From: Natronocalculus amylovorans
Lineage (GTDB): Archaea; Halobacteriota; Halobacteria; Halobacteriales; Haloferacaceae
Length of the DNA stretch: 64,000 nt
Assembly: GCF_023638035.1 (NCBI RefSeq)
Contig: NZ_JAKRVX010000006.1
Location: forward strand, 62,001 to 126,000
Reading direction: 5' to 3'
The notes under the pieces were generated by a model that did not search any database, was not told the origin of the DNA, and worked only from the letters and a program-made list of their open reading frames with translations. The position numbers were made by a program, and so were the translations under genes. Within the stretch, counting starts at the first letter, position 1; every line of letters starts with the position of its first letter. Of the stretch, positions 35,427 to 42,576 are shown piece after piece.

Positions 35427-36785
35427 ATGTCCGATGGGGAGCAAGTTCGTGTCGGAGTGTTGTCGCTCCACAACAGTAAAGAGACAAAAGCGATTCTTAA
35501 TGCAGTTGAAGATTTAGGGCATGAGCCGTTCTGGTTACGCTCTGAAAACACCGCAATTGATGTCGCAGACAGTAACGTAACGATCGACCCGGATGTTGAT
35601 ATTATTGCGAACCGGTTGCTCCTCTCGAATACCGAAGAGCCTGCCGAGCTGCTTGGGCTTGCAACGACATTCAATCGAATTCGTCCAATGCTCAACGAGC
35701 CGGATGCAGTCCTCACATCGATCCATAAGTTCGCAACCGCAACAACGCTTGCAGACTGGAATATCCGCGTTCCTGACGCATTCTTAGCGCTCTCGAACGA
35801 TCGACTCAATCAAGACAGAGACAAGTTTGGTGACGTTGGCGTTTATAAAACAGCGATCGGAACCCATGGAGGCGGGACGTGGAAAGTGGATCTCACTGAT
35901 CCCGTAAATCCAAAGGTTGGTAACCGACAGGCGTTTTTGCAAGAACTTATCGATCGGGATGATGAGGCACACCGCGACCTCCGTGTCTACATTGTTGGCG
36001 ATGAGATTATTGGCGCGATGTACCGGTACGCGCCGGAAGGCGACTGGCGAACGAACGTTGCGCTTGGTGGCTCTGTCGAGGATGCAACCGATTCGATGCC
36101 TGAAGAGGCTGCTGAAACCGCACTGTATGCTGCGGATGTTCTTGGACTGGATTACGCTGGTGTCGACCTGATTGAAGGGTATGATGGCTGGTACGTCCTT
36201 GAAGTCAACCCAACCGCCGGCTTCAAAGGCCTCTACAAAGCAACTGGAACAAGCCCAGCACCATACATTGCAAAACTTGCGATCGAACAAGCAGATGGTG
36301 AGGTAGACGATGAGCGAGTGGAAGGATTATCAGCAACGCTTGATGACTCAACGCCATCCTGTATGCCACGCGTCGAACCACCAACACTTGCCGATACACC
36401 GCTTATTGGGTACATCGAAGAGGTCCATGTTATCGGAACAAGCGGCTCGAAACAGATTATGGCCAAATCCGATACCGGTGCAACCCGATCAAGCATCGAC
36501 ACCAAACTTGCTGCGGAGATCGGTGCGGGGCCGATCAAAAGCATGACGCGTGTGAAATCTGGCTCTGTGAAGCGTGGTCGATCGCGCCCAGTCATTGATT
36601 TGGTGATCGGAATCGGCGGCAACCAACATACAGTCACTGCAAGCGTCGAAGACCGAAGCCATATGGATTACCCGCTGTTGCTCGGTCGAGATATTCTTGA
36701 ACACTACCGTGTCGATGTGCGAAAGCGTGCAGACGGTGATCACCGTGGTGGCAAGTCCAACAAGGAAGAGTATCTCGAAGAGTAA
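35427..36785 (+). CDS. RimK-type ATP-grasp ligase fused to a retropepsin-like (RimB/COG4067) domain
   Basis: 452 residues from ATG 35427. Residues 1 to ~300 form a RimK/LysX-like ATP-grasp ligase: ANRLLLSNTEEP, KFATATTLADWNIRVPDAFL, the lysine in VYKTAIGTHGGGTWKVDL, and the metal-binding LEVNPTAGFKG. After a linker, residues ~320-430 are an aspartic-protease-like domain with ESDTGA-type motif KSDTGATRSSID (Asp ~349) and the end block YPLLLGRDILEHYRVDVRKR (~416), as in the COG4067/RimB family of 'ATP-dependent zinc proteases'. RimK adds glutamates to S6 in bacteria. Here ligase and a presumed peptide-trimming domain share one chain. It is divergent from the zinc hydrolase. Confidence 0.9.
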   Translation: MSDGEQVRVGVLSLHNSKETKAILNAVEDLGHEPFWLRSENTAIDVADSNVTIDPDVDIIANRLLLSNTEEPAELLGLATTFNRIRPMLNEPDAVLTSIHKFATATTLADWNIRVPDAFLALSNDRLNQDRDKFGDVGVYKTAIGTHGGGTWKVDLTDPVNPKVGNRQAFLQELIDRDDEAHRDLRVYIVGDEIIGAMYRYAPEGDWRTNVALGGSVEDATDSMPEEAAETALYAADVLGLDYAGVDLIEGYDGWYVLEVNPTAGFKGLYKATGTSPAPYIAKLAIEQADGEVDDERVEGLSATLDDSTPSCMPRVEPPTLADTPLIGYIEEVHVIGTSGSKQIMAKSDTGATRSSIDTKLAAEIGAGPIKSMTRVKSGSVKRGRSRPVIDLVIGIGGNQHTVTASVEDRSHMDYPLLLGRDILEHYRVDVRKRADGDHRGGKSNKEEYLEE

Positions 36786-36847
36786 GCGGTGTTAACATAG
36801 ATCAAAAAACCACAACATACATTTGGATGTCTTGTGTTGTGGGCATT

Positions 36848-37060
36848 ATGTTAGCAAACCTCGCGCTTCAAGGCGGTGGAAACGCAATTGCACTGCTGTT
36901 TGGCCTTCTCACCTTTGTTGTGTTCGTTGCGATGGTAGTTTGGACCTATACCGACGCAAAACAGAACAGTTCTCATCCTGCATTCCTCTGGGCCGTAGTC
37001 GTATTTTTCGCCCCCTTCCTTGGGATCATTTTGTATGTGCTTCTCGGTCGAAATCGGTAG
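36848..37060 (+). CDS. PLDc_N-domain membrane protein
   Basis: 70 residues with two membrane helices: ALLFGLLTFVVFVAMVVWTY, then DAKQNSSHPAFLWAVVVFFA and the PF13396-type ending FLGIILYVLLGR. This small domain is normally found ahead of phospholipase D enzymes but stands alone here. Start taken at ATG 36848; a TTG 21 nt upstream is less likely. Confidence 0.75.
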   Translation: MLANLALQGGGNAIALLFGLLTFVVFVAMVVWTYTDAKQNSSHPAFLWAVVVFFAPFLGIILYVLLGRNR

Positions 37061-37065
37061 ACTGG

Positions 37066-37698
37066 CTACTCAACAACGATATCCTCAACCGAGGAATTCT
37101 CTCGAACATACTGGTTCCAAATATAGAGCGTCGCGTACGATCGATATGGAGTCCACTGCGCTGCTCGCGATCGCATCTCGGCTCGTGTCTCATCGCCGAA
37201 GTACTGTTCCATGCCACGTCGCACCGCAAGGTCTTCAACAGGAAACACATCTTCGCGGCCTAATCCAAACATTAGTGTCATCTTTGCGGTCCACTCACCA
37301 ACGCCTCTAATTGTTGTGAGCTCCTCTATCACAGCCTCGTCGTCCATCTCGGAAAATGAGTCCGCAGTGATGTTCTCGGTCTTACTCCAGCGTGCGATCG
37401 ATTTAATATACTCAATCTTCTGGGGAGAGAGCCCGACCGATCGAAGCGAAACATCGTCTGCGGCAAGCATCGCGTCCGGTGTGATGGCAAATTCGTCGAA
37501 CAGTTGGCCTCTGATCGTTCGAGCAGCCTCAGTCGAGATGAGTTGATTCACCACGGAGATGACCATTCGCTCAAACAAGTCATCTGCCACGGAAAGTTCA
37601 ATCTCTCCGTACTCCTCAATCAGTGGTCCGATATCTGTCTCTCGAAGCGTTTCGTATGGATCACTCACAGGGAATGATTGGTCCCAATCAGTATACAC
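37066..37698 (-). CDS. alkA: DNA-3-methyladenine glycosylase, AlkA-like HhH-GPD
   Basis: 210 residues. Helix-hairpin-helix/GPD core: LTTIRGVGEWTAKMTLMFGL then the catalytic aspartate in GREDVFPVEDLAVRRG. N-terminal block VISVVNQLISTEAARTIRGQ corresponds to the usual QQ(L/I)S.KAA helix with a Glu in place of Lys. It should remove alkylated bases from DNA. Ends 6 nt from the convergent PLDc_N gene. Confidence 0.9.
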   Translation of the reverse strand: MYTDWDQSFPVSDPYETLRETDIGPLIEEYGEIELSVADDLFERMVISVVNQLISTEAARTIRGQLFDEFAITPDAMLAADDVSLRSVGLSPQKIEYIKSIARWSKTENITADSFSEMDDEAVIEELTTIRGVGEWTAKMTLMFGLGREDVFPVEDLAVRRGMEQYFGDETRAEMRSRAAQWTPYRSYATLYIWNQYVRENSSVEDIVVE

Positions 37699-37793
37699 TA
37701 TTCGGTGATCGGAAGACGATATAATAAACTCAAAAATAGTTGTTACTGTTGAATAGGGAAACGTTGAACATCTACGACGCCAACGATGGGGAT

Positions 37794-39767
37794 ATGGACA
37801 TTGATGAAATCAACACTATCACGGTTCTTGGTGCCGGCAACATGGGCCACGGGATCGCTGAGGTCGCTGCACTTGCAGGCTACACTGTTGTCCTCCGTGA
37901 TATCAATGAGGAGTTCGTTCAAAACGGATATGACCAGATCGAATGGAGCCTTGGAAAGCTCGCAGAAAAAGAACAGATCTCCGAGGAGAAAGCCGACGAA
38001 ACACTCGATCGGATCACACCTGTCGTGCCGGTTAAGGAGGCCGTCGCGGGCGCAGATGTGGTGATTGAAGCGGTTCCAGAGGTCATGGGCATCAAAAAAG
38101 AGGTATACGCAGAGCTTGAGGAACACGCACCCGAGCGAACCATTTTTGCGACAAACACTTCCAGCCTCTCAATTACAGAACTATCTGAGGTTACAGACCG
38201 CCCAGCACAGTTCTGTGGAATGCACTTTTTCAACCCGCCGATCCGCATGCCGCTTGTTGAGGTGATTTCCGGTGAGCATTCCTCAGATGAAACGCTCGAT
38301 ACGATCGAGGCGCTTGCTTCGGAGATGGACAAAACACCAGTCCGCGTCCACAAAGACAGTCCTGGCTTCATCGTTAACCGGATTCTTGTTCCACTAATGA
38401 ATGAGGCTGCATGGATCGTCGAAGATGGAAGCGCAACCGTTGCAGAAGTTGATTCGACAACCAAGTTCGACATGGGTCTCCCAATGGGGTCCTTCGAGCT
38501 TGCAGACCAGGTTGGCATCGATGTTGGCTATCACGTCCTTGATTACATGCATGACGTGCTTGGTGATGCATACCGGCCATGCCCGCTGCTTGAATCAAAG
38601 GTTGATGCAGAGGAACTTGGCAAAAAAACCGGTTCTGGATTTTACGATTACGAGAACGGTGGTGCGGAGATTCCATCAGATGCCGGACGAGAGAACATCG
38701 AACATCGCCTGCTCGCAGTAATGGCAAACGAGGTTGCTGGACTCATTGAAAACGATGTGGCTGACGCAACTGCGATCGACAAAGCAGTAATGCTTGGTGC
38801 TGGCTTCCCGGATGGACCAGCCAAACTCGCAGATGCAACCGGTCTTGAGACGCTTGTCGAAACGCTTGACTCCTTACATGAAACGACTGATGAGCCGCGT
38901 TATGAGGCTGTGTCCCTCCTTCGCGAGCTAGCCGAAGATGCTGCTGGCTTCCATGGGAACGACGAAGCAGACGAAGCGGCGTTTAGCTACGATACGATTG
39001 CCGTAGAATTTGACGACTCAGTCGGGCACATCATTATAAATCGTCCACACCGGATGAATACAATCAGTACCGAGCTGCTCGATGAACTGAGCGATGCGAT
39101 CGACAAACTGGATGCAGACGACGATGTCCGTGCAATTCTTTTGACTGGTGCGGGCGACAAAGCGTTCTCCGCAGGTGCAGATGTGATGAGCATGGCCGGT
39201 GGTGGTGCTGACCCAATCTTTGCGGTTGAGCTCTCCCGACAGGGTCAACAGACCTTCGGCAAGCTTGAATCCGCGGATACACCAGTTGTTGCCGGAATTG
39301 ATGGGTACTGTCTCGGTGGGGGTATGGAGCTCTCAATGTGTGCTGATATGCGGATCGCAACCGAGCGATCGCAGTTCGGCCAGCCGGAACATAACCTTGG
39401 GTTGCTTCCGGGCTGGGGTGGAACACAGCGGCTTACCCATATTGTCGGTGAGGGTCGTGCCAAAGAGATCATCTTCACGGCCGATCGCTACGATGCAGAC
39501 GTGATGGAGTCATATGGATTTGTCAATGAAGTCGTTGGAAACGACGAACTCGGTGAGAAAGCGATGGAACTTGCCAAAAAGCTTGCTGGCGGCCCACCAA
39601 TCGCACAAAAGTATACCAAACGCGCAATGCTTGCAGGTCGAGACAGCACAGATGCTGGATTAGAACTTGAGTCACAGGCGTTTGGCCATCTCATGAACAC
39701 CGATGATCTCATGGAAGGGATCACCGCGTTCATGGGCGATGGGGAGCCGGATTTCAAAGGCAAGTAA
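37794..39767 (+). CDS. 3-hydroxyacyl-CoA dehydrogenase/enoyl-CoA hydratase fusion
   Basis: 657 residues from ATG 37794. The NAD-binding Rossmann segment VLGAGNMGHGIAEVAALAG opens the dehydrogenase, followed by the catalytic His in FCGMHFFNPP, NRILVPLMNEA and the 3HCDH C-terminal domain GLPMGSFELADQVGIDVGYH; the crotonase half starts near residue 385 with VGHIIINRPHRMNTISTELL, GDKAFSAGADVM (oxyanion hole) and YCLGGGMELSMCADMRIA, plus EHNLGLLPGWGGTQRL. It performs the hydration and NAD-linked oxidation steps of fatty-acid beta-oxidation. A TATA box at about 37719-37727 and a short leader precede it; a TTG at 37740 is an alternative start. Confidence 0.94.
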   Translation: MDIDEINTITVLGAGNMGHGIAEVAALAGYTVVLRDINEEFVQNGYDQIEWSLGKLAEKEQISEEKADETLDRITPVVPVKEAVAGADVVIEAVPEVMGIKKEVYAELEEHAPERTIFATNTSSLSITELSEVTDRPAQFCGMHFFNPPIRMPLVEVISGEHSSDETLDTIEALASEMDKTPVRVHKDSPGFIVNRILVPLMNEAAWIVEDGSATVAEVDSTTKFDMGLPMGSFELADQVGIDVGYHVLDYMHDVLGDAYRPCPLLESKVDAEELGKKTGSGFYDYENGGAEIPSDAGRENIEHRLLAVMANEVAGLIENDVADATAIDKAVMLGAGFPDGPAKLADATGLETLVETLDSLHETTDEPRYEAVSLLRELAEDAAGFHGNDEADEAAFSYDTIAVEFDDSVGHIIINRPHRMNTISTELLDELSDAIDKLDADDDVRAILLTGAGDKAFSAGADVMSMAGGGADPIFAVELSRQGQQTFGKLESADTPVVAGIDGYCLGGGMELSMCADMRIATERSQFGQPEHNLGLLPGWGGTQRLTHIVGEGRAKEIIFTADRYDADVMESYGFVNEVVGNDELGEKAMELAKKLAGGPPIAQKYTKRAMLAGRDSTDAGLELESQAFGHLMNTDDLMEGITAFMGDGEPDFKGK

Positions 39768-39865
39768 CCGCCTGCATACAGTTTTAATTTTATCCATATC
39801 GTCGTGTGTTGTCATATCGTGACAATCGACAGACGGCACCACGATATCCGAGGGAATTCGAAGGG

Positions 39866-39874
39866 GTTATATTA
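39866..39874 (+). promoter_or_regulatory. TATA-like box for tRNA-Glu(TTC)
   Basis: GTTATATTA about 28 nt upstream of the tRNA 5' end at 39898. Confidence 0.55.
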
Positions 39875-39897
39875 GTGCGGCAGATAGAAGAAAATGC

Positions 39898-40005
39898 GCT
39901 CGATTGGTGTAGTCCGGCCAATCATATTGGCCTTTCGACTGCAGAGGTAAATCGTGCCTTGCAGGAAGACAGCCGATGACCGGGGTTCAAATCCCCGATC
40001 GAGCA
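39898..40005 (+). tRNA. tRNA-Glu (anticodon TTC) with a 33-nt intron
   Basis: A 108-nt gene. Acceptor GCTCGAT pairs with ATCGAGC, with discriminator A; the D-arm (GGTGTAGTCCGGCC) and T-arm (GGGGTTCAAATCCCC) match haloarchaeal tRNA-Glu. The anticodon stem TTGGC/GCCGA contains CTTTCG (anticodon TTC) interrupted by an intron at 39938-39970, between positions 37 and 38. The junction folds as a bulge-helix-bulge: loop bases CTTT pair with GAAG of the intron, with 3-nt bulges on opposite strands, and an intron helix CTGCA/TGCAG. Spliced length is 75 nt, normal for tRNA-Glu. No CCA is encoded. Confidence 0.93.
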
Positions 40006-40068
40006 TTCTTCAATTTTCAATCACTTACCGAACGGTAGGTTCACGTATGACACCCCGTTATTGCTCAT

Positions 40069-40479
40069 ATGGATCGCCACCGATCGGTCCTCACGCTTGC
40101 CACAACGATTGCCCTCGTTGCCACCACTGGGAGCCTCTATTTTAGCGAAGTGCTTGGGCTGGTTCCGTGTGACCTCTGTTGGATACAACGGATTTTGATG
40201 TACCCACTGGTGATTGTCTTTGGCGTTGCAGCGATCGAAAACCGGATTGGGGTCTGGAAAACGGCGTTGCCACTGTCCGGGTTGGGAATTCTTGCCTCCA
40301 CGTACCATGTATATTTACAGTTCCAGCCTGCGGCATCCTGCTCGATTGGTGGGGGCTGCACCTCAATTCAGTATCAGACCGCTGGTGGAGTACTCACAAT
40401 ACCGCGGCTTGCGCTGATTGCCTTTGTGCTGGTAACTGGTCTATCCCTCGCGCTTGCGTTGGTCGATCGGCAACGGTAG
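40069..40479 (+). CDS. dsbB: Disulfide bond formation protein DsbB
   Basis: 136 residues with four membrane helices. The first redox pair is in GLVPCDLCWIQRILMYPLVI (C-x2-C) and the second in SCSIGGGC, the DsbB layout; WIQR after the first pair is the conserved quinone-interacting region. It reoxidises a DsbA-like thiol protein using a quinone. The ATG is the plausible start; gene is monocistronic. Confidence 0.93.
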   Translation: MDRHRSVLTLATTIALVATTGSLYFSEVLGLVPCDLCWIQRILMYPLVIVFGVAAIENRIGVWKTALPLSGLGILASTYHVYLQFQPAASCSIGGGCTSIQYQTAGGVLTIPRLALIAFVLVTGLSLALALVDRQR

Positions 40480-40483
40480 CAAT

Positions 40484-41938
40484 CTATTGAAGCTTCTCGT
40501 ATGACGCGTCCAGATTGATCATCGGTTCCGGATATGTCGTTCCCAATTTAACATCGAATGTCGATTGCTCTTTAGGACTCATTTTCCATGGTTCGTGTGC
40601 GTATTTCGGAGGCAGGGCTGCAAGTTCTGGTAGCCAGTGATGGACGTACGCCGCGTTTTCGTCGTAGTTTCGTGCCTGTTTGATGATGTTGAAATACCGA
40701 TCACGTGAATCATTACCGACACCTGCGATGTATGCCCAATTTCCATAGTTTGAACATGGATCATAGTCGATTAACTGTGTTTCAAAATACGCTGCACCGC
40801 GCCGCCAATCAATTCGGAGGTTGTTGACTAGGAACGAGGCAACATTCTGTCGGCCTCTATTTGACATAAATCCGGTTTGGTTGAGCTCCTGCATGTTTGC
40901 ATCCACGAATGGAATTCCCGTTTCACCACGGCACCAGCGATCGAACTGTGCATCATCGTTTCGCCATTCAATATCCGTCCGCTGTTGGATTCCTCCCTGT
41001 GAAAAGAACGCTCCGCCATGTTTTGCAACTTGAAACTGGAAGAAGTCTCGCCAGATCAGTTCGAACAGTACCCAATATGTCGACTCGTTTTTTGTTCGCT
41101 CCTTTTCATATGCCCGAAGCTCATGTTCGATCGTCCGCGGGGAAAGCGAGCCATCATTGAGCCACGGCGAGAACTTTGTGGAGTACGCTGCTCCAAGCAT
41201 CCCGTTTCGTGTTTTTTTATATGTACTTACGTGGTCTGTTTCCCAAAGGTATTCAGCGACTCGATCGAGGCCAGCGGTCTCCCCACCGGAAAATTTGTAG
41301 ACACCACGGTTACCTGGCATATCCTTCTCAATCGAGGGATCAAGTCTATCGACCGGCGTGATTTCACCAGGGTCTATCTCCGTTGGCACTGGTGGAAGGT
41401 TTGGGATCGTAAGTGGGTCACGAACTGTTGCGTCGGCCTCGACTGATTTTCTGAACGGAGTGTACGTGTCACGCATAGACTCATACGGTGTTGGTAGATC
41501 ATTTATATGATAGAGGGTATGGCTCCAGACACGTTCGATCGCACACCCTGCATCTCGTAGCCGTGTTTTGACTGCAGCCTCAACAGCCATCTCCTCCGGC
41601 GCTGGAAGTGTTTGTAGAACACCCCGAGACGCGTTGGTCATCGCGGCAATTTCAGGGAGAACAGCTTCCGGTGTTCCGTGTCGTACAATGAGGTCTGACC
41701 CGTGTTCTCTGAGTTGCTCTCGCAGCGTTGTTACCGACTCATGCCTGAATCGAAGTCGATGTTGGCCTGTTTTTTTGAATTGAAACGAGTCTGAACCGCC
41801 GTATGATTCTGCACCATCTAATCGTGGATCAAAACAATAGACTGGAATGAGCTTCTCTGAAGCAGCTCCAGCAACGAGTGCCTCGTTATCATGGAGCCGA
41901 AGATCATGTCGAACCCACCAGAGTGTGGTATCTCCCAT
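40484..41938 (-). CDS. DASH-type cryptochrome / photolyase family protein
   Basis: 484 residues. The N-terminal photolyase domain starts LWWVRHDLRLHDNEALVAGA, with FDPRLDGAESYGGSDSFQF; the FAD domain has YSTKFSPWLNDGSLSPR, TYWVLFELIWRDFFQFQVAK, NMQELNQTGFMSNRGRQNVA and DYDPCSNYGNWAYIAGVGND. The extended WRDFF..V/...GNDSRDRYFN pattern is typical of the DASH group, which repairs CPDs in single-stranded DNA. The start at 41938 (MGDTTLWW) is chosen over longer readings because homologues begin here. Directly downstream of a DUF7344 regulator. Confidence 0.93.
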   Translation of the reverse strand: MGDTTLWWVRHDLRLHDNEALVAGAASEKLIPVYCFDPRLDGAESYGGSDSFQFKKTGQHRLRFRHESVTTLREQLREHGSDLIVRHGTPEAVLPEIAAMTNASRGVLQTLPAPEEMAVEAAVKTRLRDAGCAIERVWSHTLYHINDLPTPYESMRDTYTPFRKSVEADATVRDPLTIPNLPPVPTEIDPGEITPVDRLDPSIEKDMPGNRGVYKFSGGETAGLDRVAEYLWETDHVSTYKKTRNGMLGAAYSTKFSPWLNDGSLSPRTIEHELRAYEKERTKNESTYWVLFELIWRDFFQFQVAKHGGAFFSQGGIQQRTDIEWRNDDAQFDRWCRGETGIPFVDANMQELNQTGFMSNRGRQNVASFLVNNLRIDWRRGAAYFETQLIDYDPCSNYGNWAYIAGVGNDSRDRYFNIIKQARNYDENAAYVHHWLPELAALPPKYAHEPWKMSPKEQSTFDVKLGTTYPEPMINLDASYEKLQ

Positions 41939-41981
41939 GCGATTTATTTGCATGCAATCGGCTTCAATCGGTAGGTCGTGA

Positions 41982-42515
41982 TTATCGAACCCGCTCGAAC
42001 AGTGTTGGCTCTTGGGTGAATGAATAGTAGCCTGCGAGAATCCCAATACAGAATAACGCGAGTAGACTCCACCACCCCGGCTCAACCATTTCAAGAATCG
42101 GAACACCGATCGAAGACCCAACCGTTGCTAACACGCCAAGCAGCGACAGCCCAGCAAACAGCTCTGTTCGGCTCAACCCATACTGTGGCACAATTTCCAA
42201 GTAGATCGCAATATCTGGTGCATGCCCAGAAAGCATCACCATCTTATCCGTATCATTGTATGCTATAATGTCTAAGTCTGTAAGCTTCGGAATATGCGTT
42301 TGATGAAGTGAGACGTAGACGCTTTGTCGGAGTTTGTGTGGTGGTGGTGATTCGCCATATTCGATCGCAGCGATATGCTCTGCAAGCTCACCAAGTTCGA
42401 TCGGTTCGTCAACTGCGATTAGCTGTTTAAGCACAAGTCGGCGACGGCTATTTCTGAGCACATCGTGTATTTCAGTCGGATCAAGTCCCGAATCTGTGCT
42501 CACCTCGCCAGACAT
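41982..42515 (-). CDS. DUF7344 winged-helix membrane-linked regulator
   Basis: 177 residues. The N-terminal winged helix, EIHDVLRNSRRRLVLKQLIA and LAEHIAAIEYGES, followed by KLRQSVYVSLHQTHIPKLTD and LDIIAYND, matches the haloarchaeal DUF7344 regulator domain. The C-terminal half has two membrane helices (TELFAGLSLLGVLATVGSSI and WWSLLALFCIGILAGYYSF). It ends 43 nt upstream of the DASH photolyase start on the same strand, so co-transcription is possible. Confidence 0.85.
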   Translation of the reverse strand: MSGEVSTDSGLDPTEIHDVLRNSRRRLVLKQLIAVDEPIELGELAEHIAAIEYGESPPPHKLRQSVYVSLHQTHIPKLTDLDIIAYNDTDKMVMLSGHAPDIAIYLEIVPQYGLSRTELFAGLSLLGVLATVGSSIGVPILEMVEPGWWSLLALFCIGILAGYYSFTQEPTLFERVR

Positions 42516-42576
42516 ATCAGAAGATCACATTCACAGACGTATGAATGTATCCGTCAAAAACAGATTCTCGGTTTGC

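Noticed and set aside
39898-40005. Two tRNA fragments or a pseudo-tRNA instead of a spliced tRNA-Glu
   Set aside because: Acceptor, T-arm and anticodon stem are all intact and the intron boundary has complete bulge-helix-bulge geometry.
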